Below, piece by piece: positions 14,490 through 22,739 of a stretch of DNA of 64,000 nt (positions within the stretch are counted from its first letter, which is position 1; each line of letters opens with the position of its first letter). Position numbers and translations under genes: made by a program. Source of the stretch: Rhodothermia bacterium (GTDB taxonomy: Bacteria; Bacteroidota; Rhodothermia; Balneolales; Balneolaceae); assembly GCA_030427885.1 (NCBI GenBank), contig JAUICM010000005.1, positions 186,001-250,000 on the forward strand. Direction: 5' to 3'. The notes under the pieces are model-generated. The model was given only the letters and a program-made list of their open reading frames with translations. It searched no databases and was not told where the DNA came from.

Positions 14490-16259
14490 ATGCCAACCAA
14501 CAGCCAACAGCTAAAAGCCAAAAAACCAGCCATCAAAAAACGCTGGACTGAAGTGCCCGTAAACTGGCGCGAGATCAAAGACGAGATCGACAATGCGCCA
14601 CATGGAATGAAAACCGCCGTCAAAGAACAGATCTCTGAGCGCCTCGGCCTCAGCCTCGACCAGATCCACAGCGCCATCCGAGACACCTTCGGCCCCGCCA
14701 AAACCATCAAAAAAAGAAAGTTCAAAAAGAAAGAAGACCGCGAAGCCTACGAGCGCAACCGACGCATCGCCTACCTGGCAGCCGAGCAAAAACAAAAGAT
14801 GAAAGCCGCCGGCGAAGGCGAGAGAGAAATGGCAACCTGGCGAATACTCAAACTCTTCCGGGAATGGGAAATCGAAGGTGTGGAAGAATGCAACGAAAGC
14901 ACCATCAACCGCATCATGGCCGAAGAAATGGGCTTCCGCGAAAAGACACCACGCACCCGGCACGAGCCCGCCTACGCGCTGCAGGAAGTACAAGTCGATT
15001 TCTCCTTCAGCAAATACTTCACCGTAACCCACTACGACAAAGACCAGGGCGACTACATCCTGCAGGCTTCCCGCAAAGTGCTGCGCTACAAAGAAGGCGA
15101 CAAACGAATGAGGCCCATGCTCGGCGTCATCATGGATTCCTACTCGCGCCTGCGCTACCACAAAGCCATCATCACCAGTGGTGAGAGTGGAAGCAACACC
15201 ACCGCCTTCATGATATCCTTCTTCAACCGCGACGAAGACGAGCTCGTCTTCCGCCATGTACCGTGGATGTTCAAGATGGACAACGGGCCACTCGCCAAAA
15301 GCCAGGAAGGCCAGAGCTTCTTCAAAAGCATCCGGCGTGAGGTCCAGACCTCAACCCCATACGAAAAGACCGGTATCGGGAAAGCCGAGCGAGGCTGGCA
15401 GCTCATCTGGCAATGGGAAATGGAAATAGCCAGCCGTGTAGGCGATCGGGGCATGATCACCCTTAACGACTATAACAGCGCGCTGCTCGCCGAATGCGTA
15501 CGCCAGCAATACGAAAATCACCCATTCTATTCCGATCGCACCCGCATAGATATGTATCAACAAAGTATCCTTGCACAAGATCCGCGGCCGGAAGTGGTAG
15601 GCAATGATCTGCGCGACAGCGTATACACCGTACTGGAACGCACCGTCGGGCAGGACCAGATCATCAAGATCGCAAACAAACCCTTTCAGGTTCCGGTCTA
15701 CGCCGGGGACCACCACACCACCGGGCGCAGGATCAGGGTACTCATCCATCGCGATGGCCGCATGAAAGGCGAGCTCATCGATCGCAATGCAGATCTGTTC
15801 GATATCGACGAATTCATCCCAACCCAAACCGGAACCTTCAACACCCATGCCAAAACCTTCCCGCAACAACTCGACAAACACATCAAAAACGGCGAAGCCA
15901 TCACCGACCAACTCCGCAAGCTCGCAACAACTCAAAACTCAACACTCAACACTCAAAACTTAACCGGCCCAAAACGCCTCATGCCCGCATCCGACGAACT
16001 CACAGTCGATAGTCCGTTCTCCCCTGGGGGGGAGTCCGCCGAAGGCGGGAGGGGGGTCGTACAGGCTGAGACATGTCGAAACAAATTCGAAGCCCTCAGC
16101 ATCGTAGCCGAGATCCTCAAACGCGAAGGCCACGAAATGAGCGAAGAAGTCAGAATCTACTTCGAAACCTACGCCATCGACAATGCCCTCAACAAAACCG
16201 CGATCATGAATGAAGCCCACCGCCTCATCCAGATCCTCAACGAACAAACCGGAACGTGA
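14490..16259 (+). CDS. MuA-like DDE transposase
   Basis: A 589-residue protein. The N-terminal 150 residues are helical and basic, with DNA-binding segments. The catalytic core is an RNase-H-fold rve domain with D170 (EVQVDFS), D264 (KMDNGP) and E300 (GIGKAER), a DD35E spacing. D216 lies in the conserved MDSYSR strand. A beta-barrel-like region (about 385-450) follows, as in Mu transposase, and then a helical C-terminal domain (about 530-589) that would contact the MuB-like ATPase. Residues about 479-530 are a linker encoded by two different repeat types. The first codons (NSQQLKAK) also coincide with a heptamer repeat. It performs replicative transposition of the phage. No frameshift seen. 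Confidence 0.92.
   Translation: MPTNSQQLKAKKPAIKKRWTEVPVNWREIKDEIDNAPHGMKTAVKEQISERLGLSLDQIHSAIRDTFGPAKTIKKRKFKKKEDREAYERNRRIAYLAAEQKQKMKAAGEGEREMATWRILKLFREWEIEGVEECNESTINRIMAEEMGFREKTPRTRHEPAYALQEVQVDFSFSKYFTVTHYDKDQGDYILQASRKVLRYKEGDKRMRPMLGVIMDSYSRLRYHKAIITSGESGSNTTAFMISFFNRDEDELVFRHVPWMFKMDNGPLAKSQEGQSFFKSIRREVQTSTPYEKTGIGKAERGWQLIWQWEMEIASRVGDRGMITLNDYNSALLAECVRQQYENHPFYSDRTRIDMYQQSILAQDPRPEVVGNDLRDSVYTVLERTVGQDQIIKIANKPFQVPVYAGDHHTTGRRIRVLIHRDGRMKGELIDRNADLFDIDEFIPTQTGTFNTHAKTFPQQLDKHIKNGEAITDQLRKLATTQNSTLNTQNLTGPKRLMPASDELTVDSPFSPGGESAEGGRGVVQAETCRNKFEALSIVAEILKREGHEMSEEVRIYFETYAIDNALNKTAIMNEAHRLIQILNEQTGT
15927..15961 (+). repeat. Heptamer repeat inside the transposase gene
   Basis: Five in-frame actcaaa/actcaac units, encoding the TTQNSTLNTQN part of the transposase linker. 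Confidence 0.85.
16018..16058 (+). repeat. GC-rich palindromic repeat inside the transposase gene
   Basis: Two nested palindromes (ctcccc...ggggag and tccgcc-gaa-ggcgga) form an in-frame Pro/Gly/Glu-rich insert in the transposase linker. It resembles the C/G-run inverted repeat at 39505-39607. Confidence 0.7.
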
Positions 16260-16260
16260 T

Positions 16261-16593
16261 ATGTGTAAACACAATCCTTGCAGTCACCCAGATTGCGAAG
16301 AAAAATTAGCTTGGGAAGACTTGGATTTCTGTCCTGATTGTGGCGCACCTACTTGCGGTAAACATGATAATTGCTGGCTCTGTGATGGCCTAGAAGATAT
16401 TCCCGCCACATGTGAAAACTGCGGTAGAGTATGTAATAGTTGGGATGAGCTTGAAATGCCTTACTGTGCCGCACATTACGGTGAGTGTGACGACCGCTAT
16501 CAATGTGAAGAGTGCCGAGAAAAATGGACTTGTCCTGGTGGCGGCCAATATGAACTAGCACTGGATTATTCGGACGGTAGTCTGCCTTTTTAA
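16261..16593 (+). CDS. Cysteine-rich multi-zinc-ribbon protein
   Basis: A 110-residue protein starting MCKHNPCSHPDCEEK with about sixteen cysteines in CxxC pairs (FCPDCGAPTC, NCWLCDG, TCENCGRVC, QCEECREKWTC) plus several histidines. This predicts three or more zinc-binding knuckles. It begins one base after the transposase stop and is AT-rich relative to it. It may be a small nucleic-acid- or protein-binding adaptor. No defined family recognised. Confidence 0.68.
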   Translation: MCKHNPCSHPDCEEKLAWEDLDFCPDCGAPTCGKHDNCWLCDGLEDIPATCENCGRVCNSWDELEMPYCAAHYGECDDRYQCEECREKWTCPGGGQYELALDYSDGSLPF

Positions 16594-16619
16594 TTCATAA
16601 TTCAAAATCCAAAATTGCA
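16594..16619 (+). repeat. AT-rich heptamer repeat leader
   Basis: About four units (ttcataa, ttcaaaa, tccaaaa, ttgcaa) fill the 26-bp gap up to ATG 16620. Confidence 0.75.
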
Positions 16620-17009
16620 ATGATTCTATCCTTCAAAGCCCAATTCAAAGAGCCGATTTTAAACGGCACCAAGATCCACACCATCCGGGAAGACAAGCCA
16701 GACCGCTGGAAGCCTGGTATGAAGATCCACGCCGCCACCGGCGTGAGAACCCCCAATTACGACTGCTTCTTTGAAAGCAAGTGCGTAAGCACCCAGGAGA
16801 TTTGGATCTGTAGGTACCCTTCATATAAGGATATAAAGATAGACGGGCGGCATGTTACTGAAATCATATTCGATGATAGGAGCACTACCCAGCTCGCAAA
16901 AAACGATGGATTCGAAGATATCAATGATCTCTTTGAATTTTTCTTTCCTAAAGATGGATATGGGATGTTTAAAGGAAAAATCATCCACTGGACCGACTTC
17001 AAATATTGA
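16620..17009 (+). CDS. ASCH/PUA-like domain protein
   Basis: A 129-residue protein whose start (MILSFKAQFKEPILNGTKIH followed by TIRED) and later KPGMKIHAATGVRT and AKNDGFEDINDLFEFF segments follow the ASCH-like pattern (beta-barrel RNA/nucleotide-binding fold). ASCH proteins bind RNA or modified nucleosides, and some hydrolyse modified cytidines. In a phage early operon it could deal with modified bases or RNA. It lies between the transposase and ATPase genes. The fold call is fairly good, the function open. Confidence 0.65.
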   Translation: MILSFKAQFKEPILNGTKIHTIREDKPDRWKPGMKIHAATGVRTPNYDCFFESKCVSTQEIWICRYPSYKDIKIDGRHVTEIIFDDRSTTQLAKNDGFEDINDLFEFFFPKDGYGMFKGKIIHWTDFKY

Positions 17010-17017
17010 GCCTTCAA

Positions 17018-17037
17018 CCTATAAAGAGCTTTATAGG
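17018..17037 (+). promoter_or_regulatory. Perfect 8-bp stem hairpin ahead of the MuB-like gene
   Basis: Cctataaa, gagc loop, tttatagg. It lies between the ASCH-like gene and the ATPase gene. No T-run follows, so an RNA processing or operator site is as likely as a terminator. Confidence 0.45.
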
Positions 17038-17073
17038 CCAATTAACCAATAACGATTTAACAGCAACCAAACC

Positions 17074-18042
17074 ATGAAAAAAACAAGCATCATCCGACAA
17101 AGCACGCTCAACCACTTCGGCCTCAAAGAAGCCGGCACCTACGAGAGCAAGCTGCACCAAACCCTCATCGACGATATCAAAGACGGGATCAATAACCAGT
17201 ACATGATGGCGATCGTGGGCGAATTTGGCTCCGGAAAGAGCCAGCTGCAGCACATGCTCGAAGCTGCATTCCTCGGCCAGAACGACCGGCCGGTTTTCGT
17301 GCATATCGTATCACCAGACAAAAAGAAACTCAATATCGGTGCCGTGGTTGACGCTTTTATCGACCGCCTGGGAGTAAAAGATCCGGGAAGATCTGTAAAC
17401 GCCAAAACCACTAACCTGATCCCTGCACTAGGCGAATCACTGATCGGGGCACAACGCAATATCTGTCTGGTAATAGACAACGCCCACCGCTGCGATCTGG
17501 AACTGTTCAGCGAGATCCGGGATCTCAGAGAGCAGCACTATAATGGAATATTCCCGCTGTTCAGTGTGCTGCTCATCGGTCAGCCCGGTATGGAATCTAA
17601 GCTCATGAAACGTAAAGAGGTCGGATGGCGAACTCAGTTTTATCACCTGAATGAAAAGAATGGCTGGTGGACCTTCGAACACCGCATCAAATACCTGCAG
17701 GCCGTGTACAATGGAGCCATCACTCCACAGGCGCAGATCAATATCGCCAGCAGAACCACCGTTCCCCTGGTTATGGATCAGCTCGTCAAAGACAGTATGG
17801 AAGCAGCCCGCGCCGTCCGCCTCGATGTAGTCAACGAAGAAGTGGTCCCCGCCTCAGACAAAGAGATCCTTTCCGGGCTCGGCCTCAGCTACGCAGACGT
17901 GGCAGAAGCCGCCGGCGTTGGAAAGACAACAGTGAACAACTACATCAACGGTGAGCAGGTTGGAAAAGACTCCGCCGATAAGATCTCATCCGCCATTGAG
18001 AAACTAAAAGGCGAAAAAACCCAGTTCAAAAATGCGGTGTGA
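17074..18042 (+). CDS. MuB-like transposition ATPase with C-terminal HTH
   Basis: A 322-residue AAA+ protein. Walker A is GEFGSGKS (49-56) and Walker B ICLVIDNAH with D135. A sensor-1-like FSVLLIGQPG lies near 163-172. This matches the MuB/TniB/ExeA-like group that binds target DNA and activates the transposase. At the C-terminus (about 270-295) is an XRE-like helix-turn-helix (LSYADVAEAAGVGKTTVNNY), followed by a helix to the end. In Mu B the HTH-like domain is N-terminal, so the order is swapped here. It sits two genes after the transposase. Confidence 0.87.
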   Translation: MKKTSIIRQSTLNHFGLKEAGTYESKLHQTLIDDIKDGINNQYMMAIVGEFGSGKSQLQHMLEAAFLGQNDRPVFVHIVSPDKKKLNIGAVVDAFIDRLGVKDPGRSVNAKTTNLIPALGESLIGAQRNICLVIDNAHRCDLELFSEIRDLREQHYNGIFPLFSVLLIGQPGMESKLMKRKEVGWRTQFYHLNEKNGWWTFEHRIKYLQAVYNGAITPQAQINIASRTTVPLVMDQLVKDSMEAARAVRLDVVNEEVVPASDKEILSGLGLSYADVAEAAGVGKTTVNNYINGEQVGKDSADKISSAIEKLKGEKTQFKNAV

Positions 18043-18389
18043 CTTCCTTAGATTCACATATCCGGAAACTCATAAACCACTTTCGCATGGCGTCGCTTAA
18101 CGATCTGCTTCGGGAAGCCCACAAAGAGGCAAAGAGAAAAGCCGCTTCGAACAAAGAAGAGGGCACTTATCGCAAAGCCTTCAACAGTTACCTGGTCCCA
18201 AAGATCCAGGAGCTGTTCGAGGTAGATCTGCGCCAGCGCGAAATGGACCGTTTTGAAAAGGGTTTATGGAGCACCATCGAATTGTGGCGCGGGTCGCAGG
18301 GCTTCAAAAATACCGGCGAGTTTCTCGGCGTCGTTTACCGTTTTACAGAGAAGTTCATGAAAGAAAAGAAAGCCGGCCAGCCAGATTAA
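18039..18389 (+). CDS. Hypothetical protein, last gene of the phage early operon
   Basis: A 116-residue basic helical protein starting at GTG 18039, which overlaps the ATPase stop as GTGA; an internal ATG at 18087 is an alternative start. The sequence (LREAHKEAKRKAASNKEEGT and KIQELFEVDLRQREMDRFEK) looks like a small all-helical fold. Being coupled to the MuB-like gene and last before the presumed phage end, it may assist transposition or control it. No family recognised. Confidence 0.62.
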   Translation: MTSLDSHIRKLINHFRMASLNDLLREAHKEAKRKAASNKEEGTYRKAFNSYLVPKIQELFEVDLRQREMDRFEKGLWSTIELWRGSQGFKNTGEFLGVVYRFTEKFMKEKKAGQPD

Positions 18390-18540
18390 TTCCTTTTTAA
18401 AAATTTGGCGTTTTTGGAATCGCTGTTCAACTTCCCACCTATTGACTTTTAAAGTGCCTTCAATTAGTTTAAAGCCAGATCATTCACCAACAAATGTCCG
18501 CAAGCCCTTCTGTTTTAAACCTTTATTTGTTGTAGTTTCT
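18390..18540. other. Probable phage-host junction (transposase end sites)
   Basis: A 150-bp AT-rich non-coding stretch between the last phage gene and the first host gene. Composition and gene style change here. It contains three similar ttttaaa(g/c)c-type motifs at about 18447, 18467 and 18511, which could be transposase-binding end repeats. The exact terminal CA and target duplication cannot be fixed without the other end. A promoter for the host gene may also lie here. Confidence 0.5.
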
Positions 18541-18577
18541 ATGAATGAATCTTATACCCCCCTACTCAAAACGATTC

Positions 18578-20128
18578 ATGCAGAAAGAATTACAATTAAG
18601 AGTTAGTCCTGAGGTAGCTGGAGAGCCGGATCTTCTGAGAGCTCATATTTCAGCATCTACGGGAATCAGTGAAAAGGAAATAAGACACATTGAGATCCTG
18701 AAGCGATCGATCGATGCCCGCCAGAAAGCGATCAAGGTAAATCTCAAAGTTCAGGTATATATCAACGAAGATTTTGAGGAAACAAGGATACAATTGCCTG
18801 ATTATCCCGATGTAAGCAAGGCAGAGGAAGTATTGGTGATAGGAGCCGGGCCGGCTGGTTTGTTCGCTGCACTACGGCTTATTGAAGCAGGTAAGAAGCC
18901 GGTTATTCTTGAACGGGGTAAGGATGTAAGGGAAAGGATCAAAGACCTCAAAGGGATCAATGTGGATCATATTGTGAATGAGGATTCGAACTATTGTTTT
19001 GGGGAAGGCGGAGCCGGAACGTATTCGGATGGTAAGTTATACACCCGTTCCAAGAAAAGAGGAGATGTGAACCGAATTCTGGAGTTGCTGGTTGGTTTTG
19101 GGGCGGTTAAGGAGATTATGGTGGAGGCTCATCCACATATTGGAACAAACAAACTGCCGAAGATCATTGCCGGCATCAGGGAAAAGATCAAAGAGCAGGG
19201 TGGGGAAATCCATTTCAACACCAGGGTAACCGACTTTATGCTAAACGGGGATCAAGTCACCGGGGTGAAAACAGCTTCTGGTGAAGTATTTAAAGCATCC
19301 AGTGTGATCCTGGCAACCGGACATTCCGCCCGTGATATTTTTGAACTATTGTATCGTAAGGGAATTGAAATCGAGCTGAAGCCACTGGCGATAGGTGTTC
19401 GTGTGGAACATGCACAATCTCTGATCGATTCGATACAATACAGCTGTGATGTGAGAGGACCCTATTTGCCTCCATCACCCTACAGCATAGTGAAACAGGT
19501 AGGAGGGAGAGGTGTGTATTCCTTTTGTATGTGTCCGGGAGGAGTGATCGCTCCCTGTGCCACCAGTCCGGGCGAGATCGTTACAAATGGCTGGTCATCC
19601 TCCCGAAGAGCCCGTTCAACAGCAAATTCAGGAATTGTGGTGGAATTAAGAGAAAAGGATTTCAAACCCTTTGAGAAGTTTGGGCCACTGGCTGCCATGG
19701 AATTTCAGAGATCTGTGGAACAAAAGGCATGGCTTGCAGGTGGTAAAACCCAAACTGCTCCGGCGCAGCGATTAGTTGATTTTGTGAACGGAAAAGTCTC
19801 ATCAGACCTTCCTGACACTTCTTATGCTCCGGGAATCACACCGGTTGAGTTGGGGGAAGTGCTTCCCGATTTCATTCATCAAAACCTACAGAGGGGGTTT
19901 AGAGCCTTTGAGGAAAGTATGAAAGGATACTTAACCAACGAAGCGGTCGTTCATGCACCTGAAACCCGGACTTCATCACCGGTTCGTATTCCAAGACACA
20001 GAGATACTTTTGAGCACATTCAGATCAAAGGGCTCTTTCCTTGTGGAGAAGGAGCGGGTTTTGCCGGAGGTATCATCTCTGCAGCCATTGATGGAGAGAA
20101 AGTAGCTGAAGCAGTAACAAGAAAGTAA
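18578..20128 (+). CDS. FAD-dependent oxidoreductase (COG2509 family)
   Basis: I start at ATG 18578 (MQKELQLRVSPEVAGEPDLL), which matches the usual N-terminus; an ATG at 18545 adds 11 residues. The 516-residue protein has an N-terminal small domain ending in RSIDARQKAIKVNLKV and then an FAD Rossmann motif (VLVIGAGPAGLFAALRL). The family-typical NYCFGEGGAGTYSDGKLYTR and a late GEGAGFAGGIISAAIDG FAD contact are also present. This is a widespread uncharacterised flavoprotein dehydrogenase family. It is the first gene on the host side of the prophage and abuts the next gene without a gap. Confidence 0.85.
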   Translation: MQKELQLRVSPEVAGEPDLLRAHISASTGISEKEIRHIEILKRSIDARQKAIKVNLKVQVYINEDFEETRIQLPDYPDVSKAEEVLVIGAGPAGLFAALRLIEAGKKPVILERGKDVRERIKDLKGINVDHIVNEDSNYCFGEGGAGTYSDGKLYTRSKKRGDVNRILELLVGFGAVKEIMVEAHPHIGTNKLPKIIAGIREKIKEQGGEIHFNTRVTDFMLNGDQVTGVKTASGEVFKASSVILATGHSARDIFELLYRKGIEIELKPLAIGVRVEHAQSLIDSIQYSCDVRGPYLPPSPYSIVKQVGGRGVYSFCMCPGGVIAPCATSPGEIVTNGWSSSRRARSTANSGIVVELREKDFKPFEKFGPLAAMEFQRSVEQKAWLAGGKTQTAPAQRLVDFVNGKVSSDLPDTSYAPGITPVELGEVLPDFIHQNLQRGFRAFEESMKGYLTNEAVVHAPETRTSSPVRIPRHRDTFEHIQIKGLFPCGEGAGFAGGIISAAIDGEKVAEAVTRK

Positions 20129-20899
20129 ATGGTATCAAAAAGATCACTGTTATTGATCCCCTTGCTATGCATGTTATGGGAAGTACCACTTCGTGCCCAG
20201 TTCTATATTGGCTGGGATATGGGGGGCATTAGCATTGATTTGCGGGACGAGTACCTTTCACGAAACCGGTACGAAGGAATTACACCGGGGCTGTTAAATG
20301 CAGTACTTAGTTATTCGAATGAAAAGAATATCCTGAATGCCAGATTCGGGAAGCAGTCGACGGATCTCAAGCTTAGCAATAACGCTGATTATTATTTCAA
20401 TTCCAATTACATGGAGATCAATAATTTTGAGCTGGATGTAGAGTATTTGAGAAAAGTTAAAGGATGGGATTCAAATCTGAATCTGTTTCTTGGGATAGCT
20501 CACAATGGCCACTTCAGCTATTATAAACGATATATTGAGTCAAGGTATGTGAATGATGCCCAGAACTCTCATGAAATGGGAATGCTGAATTTCTCGGCTA
20601 TCGGAATGCTTCAGTACCACCATAAATATGGTACACTTCAGTTTAAGTCAGGGATCAGTATATATAATTATGGATCCCGGCCCGTAGAACCACGATATGG
20701 TGGAGACTTTAATTACCGGGGGATGTGGATGAATGATTATTTCCAACTCCAAAACAGTCTTGTTGGTATTATTCCGCTGAATGATCAGTTCCAATTTAAA
20801 GCAGAGTACAGGCTCAGATATTACACTTTCCAGGATCCTCAGCAGCTTAAAATGCTTAAACAATCATTCCTTATAGGGCTGGGTGTGAAACTATGGTGA
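20129..20899 (+). CDS. Predicted outer-membrane beta-barrel-like protein (copy 1)
   Basis: A 256-residue protein with a signal peptide (MVSKRSLLLIPLLCMLWEVP, cleavage near LRA-Q). The mature part is rich in alternating Tyr/Phe/Gly/Asn strands and ends in a hydrophobic GLGVKLW, as in outer-membrane barrels. The next gene, an S41 lipoprotein, overlaps it by 7 nt. The same pair recurs at 21984-23779, so the two proteins probably work together at the outer membrane. No named family recognised. Confidence 0.65.
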   Translation: MVSKRSLLLIPLLCMLWEVPLRAQFYIGWDMGGISIDLRDEYLSRNRYEGITPGLLNAVLSYSNEKNILNARFGKQSTDLKLSNNADYYFNSNYMEINNFELDVEYLRKVKGWDSNLNLFLGIAHNGHFSYYKRYIESRYVNDAQNSHEMGMLNFSAIGMLQYHHKYGTLQFKSGISIYNYGSRPVEPRYGGDFNYRGMWMNDYFQLQNSLVGIIPLNDQFQFKAEYRLRYYTFQDPQQLKMLKQSFLIGLGVKLW

Positions 20900-21906
20900 G
20901 GAAGGTAGTACCCATATTGATACTGATAGTGCTCGCGGGTTGTGATAATCTGTTCTTCGATGATGATGATATTGCGGCTCCGCTGGAAGTGTATGACTCA
21001 TTTTATAAAGAACTGGACGAATACTTTTCGTTCTTTCCATATCTCACACAGGATTTTGATTCTGCATTTCAGGCAAATAGAATTCCGATTGTACAAAACC
21101 AGGATTCAGATGAGTTGATCAACTCGATGAATGAGATGATTCAATTTCTGAAAGACGGACATACCAATGTGTTCATCGGGAATAATGCCTTGAGTTACAC
21201 AGGTTGGTTCGATCAGTATCCGGCAAATGAGCTTCCGGATATATCAGGATATCTCGCCTCCAATACCGTTTTGAATGATGCTCTTTCCTTTGGGCGGATT
21301 TCAGGTGAGAATTTGGGTTATATCAGGATCTCAACCTTTACCGGGAATCTGCCCATCTCACATTATGAAGTGATTGATAACATTCTGGAGCAGTTAAAGG
21401 AAATGGATGGAATTATCATTGATGTACGGTCTAATGGCGGTGGAAATTCAAATAATGCAGACCTTATAGTCTCTCGATTTAATGATGAACCACGATTTAT
21501 GTTTCGCCGCCGGACCAGATTAGCTTCAGGTAGAAATGATTTTACCGAGTGGTTCGACTATCACACTGAGGTGCATGAAGGGTTCAGGTTTTCCAAACCA
21601 GTAGCAGTACTAACAAACAGACGTAGTTTCAGCTCCACAGAGTGGTTCGTTTCAGGGATGCGTACAATTCCGTATGTAACGGTTGTTGGAGACACTACAG
21701 GAGGAGGCAGCGGAAACCCGATCCACAGAGTTCTGCCTAACGGCTGGAGCATGAGAATATCAAATACTCAGAAACAGTTGCCCGAAGGCTATGATTTTCA
21801 ATATATTGGAATTCCACCGGATGTTCCTGTATGGATATCAAATGCTGATTCCATTTCAGGAATTGACAGCATCTTAGAAAAAGCAATTCAAATACTGAAC
21901 GAATGA
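20893..21906 (+). CDS. S41-family protease lipoprotein
   Basis: A 337-residue protein with a lipoprotein signal (lipobox LAGC, Cys17). The protease features are FLKDGHTNV with H90, a typical S41 position, IIIDVRSNGGGNSNNAD (about 174-190), and the nucleophile region RRSFSSTEWF with S247 three residues before E250. GDTTGGGSGNP follows, the GGG form seen in S41B/tricorn-type enzymes where CtpA-type proteases have a lysine. It should act in the periplasm or on the cell surface. Its ATG lies inside the end of the barrel-like gene, so synthesis is coupled. Confidence 0.82.
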   Translation: MVRKVVPILILIVLAGCDNLFFDDDDIAAPLEVYDSFYKELDEYFSFFPYLTQDFDSAFQANRIPIVQNQDSDELINSMNEMIQFLKDGHTNVFIGNNALSYTGWFDQYPANELPDISGYLASNTVLNDALSFGRISGENLGYIRISTFTGNLPISHYEVIDNILEQLKEMDGIIIDVRSNGGGNSNNADLIVSRFNDEPRFMFRRRTRLASGRNDFTEWFDYHTEVHEGFRFSKPVAVLTNRRSFSSTEWFVSGMRTIPYVTVVGDTTGGGSGNPIHRVLPNGWSMRISNTQKQLPEGYDFQYIGIPPDVPVWISNADSISGIDSILEKAIQILNE

Positions 21907-21983
21907 AATAAAGAGTTACGATTTGTTGGTCAGTTAAAAGACCAACGGAGTACAGGTTATTAATTTAAACATTAGCTGGTACC

Positions 21984-22739
21984 GTGAAGTTAACTCTTAT
22001 AGCCCTCTTCCTGATTTCATTCAATCTGGTGTCTGTATCGTCTGCACAGGTTTTCATTAACTATGACATAGGTGTGGCAAAAACGGCATTTCAGGATTTC
22101 GAATTAAGCGACAACTATCATCATGGCTTTTCTCCTTCCCTTTCGAATATTGGATTTAAATATGTGAAAAACGAGACGAAGCTGGAACTAAGATTCAGTC
22201 ACCTGTATGATAAGCTGACCCCGGCGATTCAGGAGATAAATTATTTTGAAACCAACATCCTTGAATTCAGAAGTAATAAGTTTCAATTAAGATATTTGAA
22301 GAACATAAAATCAGTTTCTGATAGAATAAGTTTTTTCTTGGGGTATGAGATTCTAACCAAATTTTTGAGATATGAACTAGATCAAGAGTCAGGTTTCCTA
22401 ACCCGAAGGTCTGATGAGACTAGAACTATGTATGTAAACTTGTCACTAATTGGAGGTATTAAATATACTAAAGAAGATTTTGAGATCGAATGTAGTTTGG
22501 GTTTCGGGGCTATACGATATATTAAAAAAACAGAATACAATGATTACTCAATAGACTATGGAATGGGCTTGTTTCTATTTAGGCTTCTACAGAGTGACTT
22601 TAGTGTTTCTTTTTGGCTGAATGAAAGAATTGCTGTTAAGCCGGTATATTCTTTCAGGTATGAAAGTGAAAATATCTATTATGGATCAAAACAGTTTGAA
22701 CACTCAGTTCTGGTTGGAGGAGTTTTCAAACTATGGTAA
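21984..22739 (+). CDS. Predicted outer-membrane beta-barrel-like protein (copy 2)
   Basis: A 251-residue paralogue of the protein at 20129, starting at GTG 21984 with a signal peptide ending near SSAQ. It shares the YIGWDMG/FINYDIG-type mature start, the same length and spacing of beta strands, and the C-terminal GGVFKLW. The gene is clearly more AT-rich than copy 1, suggesting relaxed or older divergence. It overlaps the following S41-like gene by 7 nt exactly as in copy 1. Confidence 0.65.
   Translation: MKLTLIALFLISFNLVSVSSAQVFINYDIGVAKTAFQDFELSDNYHHGFSPSLSNIGFKYVKNETKLELRFSHLYDKLTPAIQEINYFETNILEFRSNKFQLRYLKNIKSVSDRISFFLGYEILTKFLRYELDQESGFLTRRSDETRTMYVNLSLIGGIKYTKEDFEIECSLGFGAIRYIKKTEYNDYSIDYGMGLFLFRLLQSDFSVSFWLNERIAVKPVYSFRYESENIYYGSKQFEHSVLVGGVFKLW

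Noticed and set aside
14511-15257. Minus-strand 248-codon open frame
   Set aside because: Antisense of the transposase; composition (runs of Phe/Val/Gly) is a shadow of GC-rich coding.
20893-21906. S41 protease as inactive because it lacks the CtpA lysine
   Set aside because: The GGG form at that position is normal for S41B-type members, and His and Ser are present; only the second copy looks dead.
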